From NCBI GenBank assembly GCA_028868545.1, contig JAGWUF010000020.1:1-40498 (forward strand): DNA of 40,498 nt. Direction: 5' to 3'. The stretch comes from Lysobacteraceae bacterium (GTDB lineage Bacteria; Pseudomonadota; Gammaproteobacteria; Xanthomonadales; Xanthomonadaceae). Positions within the stretch are counted from its first letter, which is position 1. Each line of letters opens with the position of its first letter. The notes beneath the pieces are model-generated. The model worked only from the letters and a program-made list of their open reading frames with translations. It searched no databases and was not told where the DNA came from. Shown here in pieces: positions 8,020 to 15,177 of the stretch. A program made the position numbers and the translations under genes.

Positions 8020-9717
8020 ATGAGCACAGCCACCATGACCGCGGGCGCGAACAACAGCCCCTATCGCGTCCTGATTGTCGAAGACGACCGCAGCCAGGCC
8101 CTGTTTGCCGAAGCGATCCTGCGTGGCGCCGGCATGCAGGTGGAAGTGGTGGCCATTCCGGAGCGGATGATGGAGGCGCTGGAGCGCTTCGTCCCGGATC
8201 TGGTGCTGATGGATCTGCACATGCCCGGCACCAGCGGCACCACCTTGACCGCGCAAATCCGCGAGCACACCCAGTTCTCGCACACCCCGGTGGTCTTTCT
8301 CACCGGCGACCAGGATCCCGAGCGCGAGCTGGAAGCGCTGGAAAAAGGCGGCGATGATTTCATTCTCAAGCCGGTGCGGCCGCGCCACCTGATTGCGGCG
8401 GTGCAAAACCGGATCCGGCGGGCACGTGTCCTGCATGACAGCCTGCACAACAACGGCATCAGCGACCGCAACGCGGTGACCGGCCTGCATACCCGCCAGG
8501 CCCTGATGCAGGCGCTGGCCACCCAGCTGCTCAACCGCAGCCCCGGCGGCGCGCTGCTGATGGAACTGGGCAACCCGGTGGCGCTGCGCAACCGCTATGG
8601 CTATGCCGCGCTGGATGGGTTGTTCAATGCCGCGGGCCAGCAGCTGTGCGGCTTGCTGGGGCAGTCCGCGATCGCGGCCCGGCTGAGCGACAACGGCTTT
8701 CTGGTGGTGGTGCGCGAGCTTGGTGCAGGCACGCTGGAGGGCTTCGCCCGGCGGCTGCGCGACGGCATCGGCTACCACGCTTTCCAGATCGACGACGACC
8801 CCCTGCGGCTGCGCTGCACGATCGGGTATGCCAGTTTCGAGCACGGCTTCCAGGACGCCGGCGCGGTATTGGCCGCAGCCGAGGACGCCACCCGCGAGGC
8901 GCACGCCCTGCCCGCGGGGGTGGCGGGCTATGTCCCGCCCGAGACCAGCGCCTCCGACGGCCTGCTGCAGGAACTGCGCGATGCACTGGCGCCGGGCGGG
9001 CAAGGCCTGTATCTGGCATTCCAGCCGGTGGTGGCGGTGGCCGGTGGCGACGAGGCGCAATTCCAGGTGCTGGTGCGCATGCACGGAGCCGATGGCAGTG
9101 TGCGCAAGGCCGCCGATTTTCTCGCGGCGGCGCAGGCCGCCGGCCTGCTGGCGCAACTCGACCGCTGGGTGATGGAACGCGCCCTGGCCCTGCTGCAGCA
9201 ACGCCGCGCGGAAAGTCGCCCGGTTCGCCTGTATGTGTCGCAGGCCCCGCGCACCCTCGGGCAGGACAACTACGCCGACTGGCTGCAGCAGGCGCTTGCG
9301 CGCGCCGGGGTGGACGGCCCGTCACTGGTCATCGACATCCGTCAGGAGGATGCGGTGGTGCATACCGTCTTGCTGCAGCAATTCTGCGAACAGCTGGTGC
9401 CGGCCGGGGTGCAGTTCTGCCTGAGCCAGTTCCGCAGCAACGAGGACGGCAACCAGCTGCTGCAGATGCTGCCGCTGGGCTACCTGCGGCTGTCCTCCGA
9501 TTTTGCGCAGCAGCCGCTGCCCGCCGCCCTGCACGACGAGATGCGGGTGGCCATCGAACGGGCGCATCGGCTGGGCCTGCAGGTGATCGGCCAGGCGGTG
9601 GAAGACCCGCAAGCTGCCGCCGCGCTGTGGGTGGCCGGTATCGACTACATTCAGGGCAATCTGGTACAACGCCCCGAGCAAGCCCTCGACTTCGACTTCC
9701 AGAGTGCGGCCTTGTGA
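8020..9717 (+). CDS. Response regulator with degenerate GGDEF and EAL domains (FimX-like output)
   Basis: 565 aa. A REC domain (about residues 15-135) has VEDD, phosphoacceptor D65 in LVLMDLHMPG, and K in ILKPVRP. A GGDEF-like domain (about 150-300) follows in which the signature is SDNGF (223-227), so cyclase activity is not expected. An EAL-like domain (about 320-560) has FQVLVR (348-353) in place of the EAL motif, VIDIRQED in place of the catalytic ExxE strand, and LSQFRSNED in place of DDFGTG, so phosphodiesterase activity is also unlikely. The C-terminus GIDYIQGNLVQRPE...LDFDF resembles FimX-type EAL domains that bind c-di-GMP without cleaving it. Inferred role: c-di-GMP effector controlled by the coupled hybrid kinase (GTGA overlap). 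FimX proper has a PAS domain, absent here, so the symbol is withheld. Confidence 0.85.
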   Translation: MSTATMTAGANNSPYRVLIVEDDRSQALFAEAILRGAGMQVEVVAIPERMMEALERFVPDLVLMDLHMPGTSGTTLTAQIREHTQFSHTPVVFLTGDQDPERELEALEKGGDDFILKPVRPRHLIAAVQNRIRRARVLHDSLHNNGISDRNAVTGLHTRQALMQALATQLLNRSPGGALLMELGNPVALRNRYGYAALDGLFNAAGQQLCGLLGQSAIAARLSDNGFLVVVRELGAGTLEGFARRLRDGIGYHAFQIDDDPLRLRCTIGYASFEHGFQDAGAVLAAAEDATREAHALPAGVAGYVPPETSASDGLLQELRDALAPGGQGLYLAFQPVVAVAGGDEAQFQVLVRMHGADGSVRKAADFLAAAQAAGLLAQLDRWVMERALALLQQRRAESRPVRLYVSQAPRTLGQDNYADWLQQALARAGVDGPSLVIDIRQEDAVVHTVLLQQFCEQLVPAGVQFCLSQFRSNEDGNQLLQMLPLGYLRLSSDFAQQPLPAALHDEMRVAIERAHRLGLQVIGQAVEDPQAAAALWVAGIDYIQGNLVQRPEQALDFDFQSAAL

Positions 9718-11987
9718 ACAACGGAACATTCGATGGCTTGACCTTGTTGACCACACGCTGGCTGGCCCTGGGGGCTGCAGCCGGCGCCGCGCTGGCGCTG
9801 GCCGTGAGCCAGATGGGCGTGCAGGGACCGTGGCAGATCATCGCGCTGATCCTGGCGTTGCTGGCCTTGTTCGCCACCACGGCGCTGGCGTGGTCGGCGC
9901 GCTCGCGTGAGCAGGCCTTGATCAACCAGTCCGCGCGCACCCGCGAGAAAGAAGCCGAAATCAGCATGCTGCAGGAGGAGATCGACCGCCACACCGCGCT
10001 TGAGATCGAGTTGACCCGCGCCAAACAGGTCGCCGAATCCGCGGTGATGGCCAAGGGCGAATTCCTGGCCACCATGAGCCATGAAATCCGCACCCCGCTG
10101 AACGGCATCATTCCGATGCTGGACCTGCTGTCCACCACCAAACTCAGTCTGGATCAGCAGGAGATCCTCAAGACGGCAACCGCCTCCGCCCAGCAACTGC
10201 TGCGCATCGTCGACGACATCCTCGACTACTCGAAGCTGGAAGCCGACCGACTGGAACTGGAAACCACGGGCTTCAACCTGCGCGAGCTGCTGGGCAGCGT
10301 GATCACGCTGATGGAACGCTCGGCCGAGGCCAAGAACCTGCACCTGCGGCTCAACATCGACACGTCGGTGCGGCTGCCGGTGCGCGGGGATCCGGTGCGG
10401 CTGCGCCAGATCCTGAGCAATCTGGTCAGCAATGCCATCAAGTTCACCGAACGCGGCAACGTCACCGTCAATATCCGCCGGCTGGGTGAAACGGCGGCGC
10501 AACACATGCTGCGGTTCGAGGTGCAGGACACCGGCATCGGCATCGACAGCGCCACCCAGGCCAAGCTGTTCCAACCCTTCAGCCAGGCCGACGCCTCCAC
10601 CACCCGCGTCTACGGCGGCACCGGTCTCGGGCTGGTGATCTCGCAACGCATCGTCTCGCTGATGGGCGGGCGCATCGGGGTGGAATCCGAGCCCGGCCGC
10701 GGCTCCACCTTCTGGTTCGAGATCCCGCTGCTCAAGGTGCAAGGCGACATGCCGGCGCAACAGATCGACCTGCATGGCGGGCGCGTGCTGCTGATCACCC
10801 TCGATGCCCGCCTGCGCATGCGCCTGACCATGCTGCTGCCCAACTGGGGGCTGCGGGTCACCGCGGTGGAGAACACCCACGATGCGCTGGAGCGCCTGCG
10901 GCAAGCCCATACCCAGGGCGAGCCGTGGACGTTCTCGGTGGTGCTGGCGGATCTGACCAGCATCCGCAGCACCGCGGTTTCGCTGGCGCGCAACATGGAG
11001 CGCAAGCAACAATATGGCGACGTTCGCCTGGTGTATCTGCGAGGTGATGACGCCACCTCCCTGGAACTTCCCGTGACATCCACCATCATCCCCCGCAATT
11101 CAGAAGATGCCGACCTGCGCGCGGCGCTGTCCGCTTCCGGTGTTGCCTGGGGGCAACAAGACCCGCATCCGGCCCCCGCAGCACAAAAGCCCATGGACGA
11201 AATCCCGAGCAAACCGCGCATCCTGCTGGTCGAGGACAACCCGGTCAATCTGATGGTGGCGCAGCGCCTGCTGCAGGTGCTGGGTGCCGAATGCGACACC
11301 GCCGGCAACGGCCAGGTGGCACTGGAGAAGCTGGATCAGACCAATTTCGACCTGGTGCTGATGGACTGCCAGATGCCGGTGCTGGATGGCTACAGCGCCA
11401 CCCGCCGCTGGCGCGAGCTCGAGCAGGAGCGCCAGGCAACACGCCGCCTGCCGATCGTGGCGATGACCGCCAATGCGATGGCCGGCGACCGCCAGAAATG
11501 CCTGGATGCCGGCATGGATGACTACCTGGCCAAGCCGGTGACACGGGTGGAACTGGAGCAGTGCATCGCCCGCTGGAAAAGCAGCGCCATGGCGGTGCCA
11601 GAGGCCACGCCTTCGGCCGAACAGCTCAGTTCGCGCTCGCCGTCGGTGCTGGATCTGCAGATCCTGAATGAACTTCGGGACGTGCTGGGCGGCGAAGTGG
11701 ACAAGATCATCGCCGTGTATCTGGAAGATGCACCGCGGTTGATTGCGCAGCTGGAACGCGCGGCGGTGAACGTCGACCCGATTGCCCTGCGGGTGACCGC
11801 ACATACACTGAAATCCTCCAGTGCCAATGTCGGCGCGATGACGTTGTCCGATGCTGCCCGCGACCTGGAACACGCCGCCCGCGACGGCACCATGACCCAG
11901 CCGGGCGCGGCAGTGGCACGCATCGTCACCGAATTCGCGCAGGTCCGGGTGGCCTTGCGGGCGATGCTGTTCCGCAACACCCATTGA
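9714..11987 (+). CDS. Hybrid sensor histidine kinase (TM-HisKA-HATPase-pseudoREC-REC-HPt)
   Basis: 757 aa, starting at a GTG that overlaps the previous stop (GTGA). Two membrane spans (about residues 11-36 and 40-62) leave almost no periplasmic sensor. A coiled coil (about 70-110) leads to HisKA with H123 in MSHEIRTPLNGI. The ATPase domain shows NLVSNAIKFT, DTGIGI and GGTGLGLVIS. Residues about 352-475 fold-match a receiver without the acidic pocket (pseudo-receiver). A true REC follows with VEDN, D551 in LVLMDCQMPVLDG and LAKPV. A C-terminal HPt has H697 in TAHTLKSSSANVG. This is a full His-Asp-His relay that would finally phosphorylate a separate receiver, most simply D65 of the upstream regulator. 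Confidence 0.92.
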   Translation: MNNGTFDGLTLLTTRWLALGAAAGAALALAVSQMGVQGPWQIIALILALLALFATTALAWSARSREQALINQSARTREKEAEISMLQEEIDRHTALEIELTRAKQVAESAVMAKGEFLATMSHEIRTPLNGIIPMLDLLSTTKLSLDQQEILKTATASAQQLLRIVDDILDYSKLEADRLELETTGFNLRELLGSVITLMERSAEAKNLHLRLNIDTSVRLPVRGDPVRLRQILSNLVSNAIKFTERGNVTVNIRRLGETAAQHMLRFEVQDTGIGIDSATQAKLFQPFSQADASTTRVYGGTGLGLVISQRIVSLMGGRIGVESEPGRGSTFWFEIPLLKVQGDMPAQQIDLHGGRVLLITLDARLRMRLTMLLPNWGLRVTAVENTHDALERLRQAHTQGEPWTFSVVLADLTSIRSTAVSLARNMERKQQYGDVRLVYLRGDDATSLELPVTSTIIPRNSEDADLRAALSASGVAWGQQDPHPAPAAQKPMDEIPSKPRILLVEDNPVNLMVAQRLLQVLGAECDTAGNGQVALEKLDQTNFDLVLMDCQMPVLDGYSATRRWRELEQERQATRRLPIVAMTANAMAGDRQKCLDAGMDDYLAKPVTRVELEQCIARWKSSAMAVPEATPSAEQLSSRSPSVLDLQILNELRDVLGGEVDKIIAVYLEDAPRLIAQLERAAVNVDPIALRVTAHTLKSSSANVGAMTLSDAARDLEHAARDGTMTQPGAAVARIVTEFAQVRVALRAMLFRNTH

Positions 11988-11991
11988 CCCT

Positions 11992-12009
11992 GCCGGCACA
12001 CGCCGGCAA
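11992..12009. terminator. Possible bidirectional hairpin between convergent genes
   Basis: A 7-bp perfect stem (TGCCGGC / GCCGGCA) with a 4-nt loop lies between the hybrid kinase stop and the queD stop. It lacks a T-run on either side, so termination strength is doubtful. Confidence 0.35.
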
Positions 12010-12020
12010 GCCGCCCGGCG

Positions 12021-12374
12021 TCAGCCCCGATACCGGCAGCCCGAGCTGCAGGTTTCGTGCACCACCACTTCCGACAGCAACGGCACCTGCGGTTTCAACC
12101 GCACCCAGATCCACATCGCCAACTGTTCGCTGGTGGGGTTTTCCAGCCCCGGGATGTCGTTGAGGTAGTGGTGATCGAGCTGCTCGTAGATCGGCAGGAA
12201 GGCCGCCTTCAACTCGGCAAAATCCATCACCCAGCCCAGTTGCGGGTCGGGCTCGCCACTGACATGCAACTCGACCCGGAATGAATGCCCGTGCAGACGC
12301 GCGCACTTGTGCCCGTCCGGCACGTTGGGCAGGCGATGCGCGGCTTCGAGGGTGAACGACTTGAAGATGTCCAT
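12021..12374 (-). CDS. queD: 6-carboxy-5,6,7,8-tetrahydropterin synthase QueD
   Basis: 117 aa. It converts dihydroneopterin triphosphate to 6-carboxytetrahydropterin in queuosine (7-deazaguanine) biosynthesis. Zinc ligands are visible as AAHRL and ARLHGHSF, with the catalytic Cys in [10 protein letters not shown] and the catalytic DHHYLND segment. The C-terminal [11 protein letters not shown] matches QueD. The length agrees with the short QueD group. The ATG at 12374 gives the canonical [13 protein letters not shown] start; longer forms would run into the tRNA terminator. It lies 31 bp downstream of that terminator. Confidence 0.9.
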   Translation of the reverse strand: MDIFKSFTLEAAHRLPNVPDGHKCARLHGHSFRVELHVSGEPDPQLGWVMDFAELKAAFLPIYEQLDHHYLNDIPGLENPTSEQLAMWIWVRLKPQVPLLSEVVVHETCSSGCRYRG

Positions 12375-12404
12375 GGGCTTGGCGTCACGCTGCGGCAGAA
12401 ACCA

Positions 12405-12430
12405 GAAACCCCGCCAGGCCGCGGGGTTTC
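12405..12430 (-). terminator. Rho-independent terminator downstream of tRNA-Met
   Basis: A perfect 10-bp stem GAAACCCCGC / GCGGGGTTTC with a 6-nt loop is followed on the minus strand by TGGTTTCTG. It sits 15 nt past the tRNA 3' end and upstream of queD, so it separates tRNA and queD transcription at least partly. Confidence 0.75.
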
Positions 12431-12444
12431 GAAGCACTTCGCGT

Positions 12445-12521
12445 TGGTGGCTATGGGTGGACTCGAACCACCGACCCCAGCATTATGAGTGCTGTGCTCT
12501 AACCGGCTGAGCTACATAGCC
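12445..12521 (-). tRNA. tRNA-Met (anticodon CAT)
   Basis: 77 nt including an encoded CCA (12445-12447). The acceptor stem GGCTATG (12515-12521) pairs with CATAGCC (12449-12455), and the discriminator is A. The D arm is AGCTCAGCCGGTTAGAGC. The anticodon loop CTCATAA has CAT at 12485-12487. The T arm contains GGTTCGAGTCC. The body resembles elongator tRNA-Met of xanthomonads rather than tRNA-Ile2, and it lacks initiator features (no GGG/CCC anticodon stem). Confidence 0.95.
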
Positions 12522-12638
12522 AACGCTGAGCCGGACATTATCCGGATCGTTGATGCTTTCGTCAATTCGCCCCCGGGCGCTTGCCCGCCTCGCGTTCGAC
12601 TGGCACAGTCGGGGCAGACAACTATCGAGGTCCGCATC

Positions 12639-13190
12639 GTGATCGATCCGGACGGTTTTCGTCCCAACGTGGGCATCGTGCTGATGCACGAGGATGGCCG
12701 GGTGTTCTGGGCGCGGCGCGTGCGCCGGGACGGTTGGCAGTTCCCGCAGGGCGGCATCAATACCGACGAAACCCCGCTGGAAGCGATGTATCGCGAACTG
12801 CGCGAGGAAACCGGCCTGCAGCCGGAGCACGTCGACGTGCTGGGGTCCACTCCCGGCTGGCTGCGCTATCGCCTGCCGCCTCATGCCATTCGCCACCGCG
12901 ACCGGCTGGTGTGCATCGGCCAGAAGCAGGTCTGGTTCCTGCTGCGCTTCCGCGGCCTGGAAGGGGATCTGAAACTGGACGCCACCGCGACACCGGAGTT
13001 CGATGCCTGGCGCTGGGTGGAATTCTGGTATCCGCTGGCGCATGTGGTCACCTTCAAGCGTGGCGTCTATGCCCGCGCACTGGATCACCTCGCCCCGCTG
13101 GCGCGCGCGGTGGCCGGCTTGCAGGCGGTGCCGGCGCCAGCCGCCAGCCTGCTGCCGCCGGTTCGAACCAGCGCCCCGCGCGGGCGCTGA
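12639..13190 (+). CDS. rppH: RNA pyrophosphohydrolase RppH
   Basis: 183 aa Nudix hydrolase that removes pyrophosphate from 5'-triphosphorylated mRNA and so starts decay. It begins with the family-diagnostic (M)[14 protein letters not shown]. The Nudix box is [23 protein letters not shown], and VGWLRY-like (PGWLRYRLP) and [11 protein letters not shown] follow as in RppH. The start is a GTG at 12639 with GAGG 8 nt upstream; longer frames run through the tRNA region and lack homology. The C-terminus is a proline/alanine-rich tail of about 25 residues. It is a single gene, with the phasin gene 122 bp downstream. Confidence 0.94.
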   Translation: MIDPDGFRPNVGIVLMHEDGRVFWARRVRRDGWQFPQGGINTDETPLEAMYRELREETGLQPEHVDVLGSTPGWLRYRLPPHAIRHRDRLVCIGQKQVWFLLRFRGLEGDLKLDATATPEFDAWRWVEFWYPLAHVVTFKRGVYARALDHLAPLARAVAGLQAVPAPAASLLPPVRTSAPRGR

Positions 13191-13229
13191 CCCGGCCAAA
13201 CTGAATAGGCAGCAACCGTTTGTCGGAGC

Positions 13230-13248
13230 AATGTTGCATTGCAACATT
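13230..13248. promoter_or_regulatory. Palindromic operator upstream of the phasin gene
   Basis: AATGTTGCATTGCAACATT is a perfect 9-bp inverted repeat around one central T, flanked by a second inverted pair GTCGG (13222-13226) / CCGAC (13251-13255). It overlaps the likely -35 element (TTGCAT, 13234-13239), with TATGCT at 13257-13262 as -10 after 17 bp. A second TGC-rich stretch (CTGCATCGCA) follows at about 13260. TGC-rich dyads are the described binding type of the PHB-responsive repressor PhaR; its identity here is inferred. Confidence 0.6.
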
Positions 13249-13312
13249 CGCCGACTTATGCTGCATCGCACAAACCGGCAAACCCTGCCGGACAACAACG
13301 CAGGAGACCGCC

Positions 13313-13708
13313 ATGTACCAGTTCAACGATCAGTTCAGCAAAGCCGCCACCCAGTTCGCCGACGTGGCCGCCAACGTCAACCGCCTGGCGCTGGAAAACG
13401 CCGAGAAGGCATTCGGCCTGCAGCTGGCCACCCTTGAGGAAACCGTCAATGCCAGCTTCGCCTTCACCGGCGAGCTGCTGCAGGTGCGCGACGTCGACGG
13501 CCTGAAGGCCGTGCTGCCGAAGGGCGTGCAGGTGGCCCGCGCGAATGCCGAGCGCAGCTTCGGCACCGCGCAGGAAGTGTTTGCCAACACCGTGAAGACC
13601 AATGAAGCGATCGGTTCGCTGGCCAAGGCTCAGTTCGAGCAGGCTGGCGCGCAGGTCAAGGCCGAAGTCGAGAAGGCCACCAAGGCCGCCTCGAAGGCCG
13701 CCAAGTAA
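13313..13708 (+). CDS. Phasin family protein
   Basis: 131 aa, fully helical and amphipathic, with alanine-rich heptads and a lysine/alanine tail (EKATKAASKAAK). It matches the phasin_2 pattern: FNDQFSKAATQFADVAANVNRLALENAEKAFGLQLATLEE at residues 4-43, then central ARANAERSFGTAQEVFANTVKTNEAIGSLAKAQFE. Phasins coat polyhydroxyalkanoate granules, but many xanthomonad members are found without nearby PHA genes and none is visible here. ATG at 13313 with CAGGAG 8 nt upstream. High expression is suggested by the strong ribosome site and dedicated terminator. Confidence 0.88.
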   Translation: MYQFNDQFSKAATQFADVAANVNRLALENAEKAFGLQLATLEETVNASFAFTGELLQVRDVDGLKAVLPKGVQVARANAERSFGTAQEVFANTVKTNEAIGSLAKAQFEQAGAQVKAEVEKATKAASKAAK

Positions 13709-13764
13709 TCCCTCCCCCGGGACAGTCGCCGGCTCGCTCCCCCCTCGATTCGGCGCAACCATGG

Positions 13765-13792
13765 CCCGGCAGCTTCGGCTGCCGGGTTTTTT
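13765..13792 (+). terminator. Rho-independent terminator of the phasin gene
   Basis: A perfect 9-bp stem CCCGGCAGC / GCTGCCGGG closed by a TTCG tetraloop is followed by six T. It lies 57 bp after the phasin stop. Confidence 0.95.
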
Positions 13793-13863
13793 CGTGTTTG
13801 CAACCCCTGCCTTCCGGCAGATGCATGTCCACGCCGAGGCGAGGACAATTCTGCACCCATAAG

Positions 13864-13880
13864 TACATTATCAATGTACG
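13864..13880. promoter_or_regulatory. TetR-type operator in front of the RND operon
   Basis: GTACATT-ATC-AATGTAC is a perfect 7-bp inverted repeat with a 3-nt centre, 45 bp before the adaptor start. The ACATT...AATGT core resembles AcrR-type operators. The cognate regulator is not adjacent. Confidence 0.6.
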
Positions 13881-13924
13881 ATTGCGAATTCTTCTCTCTC
13901 GTATTTACTTCCCGGATCGCCCCC

Positions 13925-15115
13925 ATGTCTGCCCAAGCTTCCAATCGCCCCCCCAAACCCGCCCTGCGTTGGGTCCTGATGTTGGTGGCCGTTGCCGTGG
14001 TGTTCGGCGGCGTGTTCGGCATCAAGGCGTTCTTCGCCAAGAAAACCAACGACTTCTTCGACAACATGCCGCAGCCGGCGGTGCCGGTGTCGGCACAGAC
14101 CGCCGGGACACAGCAGTGGAATGCCGGTGGCGAAGCGGTGGGCACGCTGGTGGCAATCAACGGCACCAATGTCACCACTGAAGCGGGCGGCGTGGTGCGC
14201 CAGATCAGCTTCGACTCCGGGCAGCCGGTCAGTGCCGGCACCGTGCTGGTGCGGCTGAACACGGCCAATGAAGACGCCACGCTGAAAGCACTGGAAACCT
14301 CGGCCAGGCTGGCCGATGTGCAGGCGCAGCGCTGGCAGGCGCTGGGCAAGGACAAGCTGGTCTCGCTGGATGATGTGCAGACGCGTACCGCCGCCGCCGC
14401 CAATGCGCGTGCACAGGTGGAAGCACAGCGCGCCCTGATTGCGCAGAAGACCATCCGCGCGCCGTTCTCGGGCGTGCTGGGCATCCGCCAGATCAACCTG
14501 GGCCAATACATCGCGCCGGGTGCGGCGATCGTGTCGTTGCAGCAGCTCGACCCGGTATACGTGGACTTCACCCTGCCCGAACAGATGATCGGCCAGCTGG
14601 GCGCAGGCAATACCGTGCAGGCCACGGTGGACGCGGTGCCGGGGCAGGCCTTCGAGGGCAAGATCACCGCCGTGGAACCGCAGGTGGATGCCAGCACCCG
14701 CAACTTCAAGGCCCGCGCCAGCTTGCACAACCCCGAGGGCAAGCTGCGCCCGGGCAGCTTCGCCAAGATCAGCTTCGGGCTGGGCGTGGCCAGCGAGGTG
14801 GTGGTGATTCCGCAAACGGCGGTCAGCTTCAACCCCTATGGCAATGCGGTGTTCGTCATCACCGCGGAGAAGCGCAAGCCGGGCGAGACCGACGCCACCG
14901 GCAAGCCGCTGACCGGCGAGAAGCTGGTGGTGAACCAGCGCTTCATCAAGACCGGCACCACCCGTGGCGATCTGATCGCGGTCACCGACGGCCTCAAGCC
15001 TGGCGAGCGCGTGGTCACCGCCGGCCTGCTGAAACTGCGCAACGGCAGTGAAGTGACCATCGACAACAAGGTGCAGCCGGCCAGCGACAGCAAGCCGCAC
15101 GTGCAGAACCGCTGA
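13925..15115 (+). CDS. RND efflux periplasmic adaptor (membrane fusion protein)
   Basis: 396 aa. It links an inner-membrane RND pump to an outer-membrane channel. There is one N-terminal membrane anchor (about residues 16-36) and no lipobox. The lipoyl half-motifs are TTEAGGVVRQISFDSGQPVSAGTVLVRLN and KTIRAPFSGVLGIRQINLGQYIAPGAAI, separated by a short alpha-hairpin (about 110-175). A beta-barrel and membrane-proximal domain follow. Start ATG at 13925 gives the anchor; an in-frame ATG at 13874 lies inside the operator and is unlikely. The pump gene follows after 62 bp that contain a hairpin (15146-15165). The family exports drugs, solvents or metabolites; substrate is unknown. Confidence 0.92.
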   Translation: MSAQASNRPPKPALRWVLMLVAVAVVFGGVFGIKAFFAKKTNDFFDNMPQPAVPVSAQTAGTQQWNAGGEAVGTLVAINGTNVTTEAGGVVRQISFDSGQPVSAGTVLVRLNTANEDATLKALETSARLADVQAQRWQALGKDKLVSLDDVQTRTAAAANARAQVEAQRALIAQKTIRAPFSGVLGIRQINLGQYIAPGAAIVSLQQLDPVYVDFTLPEQMIGQLGAGNTVQATVDAVPGQAFEGKITAVEPQVDASTRNFKARASLHNPEGKLRPGSFAKISFGLGVASEVVVIPQTAVSFNPYGNAVFVITAEKRKPGETDATGKPLTGEKLVVNQRFIKTGTTRGDLIAVTDGLKPGERVVTAGLLKLRNGSEVTIDNKVQPASDSKPHVQNR

Positions 15116-15145
15116 CCGCCCGCCTGTTTCGCCCTGCCATCCACC

Positions 15146-15165
15146 CTTCCCCGCCTGCGGGGAAG
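15146..15165. repeat. Short GC palindrome between RND adaptor and pump
   Basis: CTTCCCCGC-CT-GCGGGGAAG is a perfect 9-bp inverted repeat just upstream of the pump ribosome site (GGGAGA). It resembles the CCCTCCCC palindromes at 18349 and 33880 and may be a degenerate copy of the same intergenic repeat family or an mRNA processing hairpin. Confidence 0.6.
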
Positions 15166-15177
15166 CGGGAGAAAACG

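Noticed and set aside
12489-12638. Longer RppH start reaching into the tRNA gene
   Set aside because: The extra 50 residues have no homology to RppH, and the family N-terminus begins exactly at the GTG at 12639.
13222-13255. Phasin promoter palindrome as a transcription terminator of rppH
   Set aside because: No T-run follows on the plus strand, and its overlap with promoter-like boxes fits an operator better.
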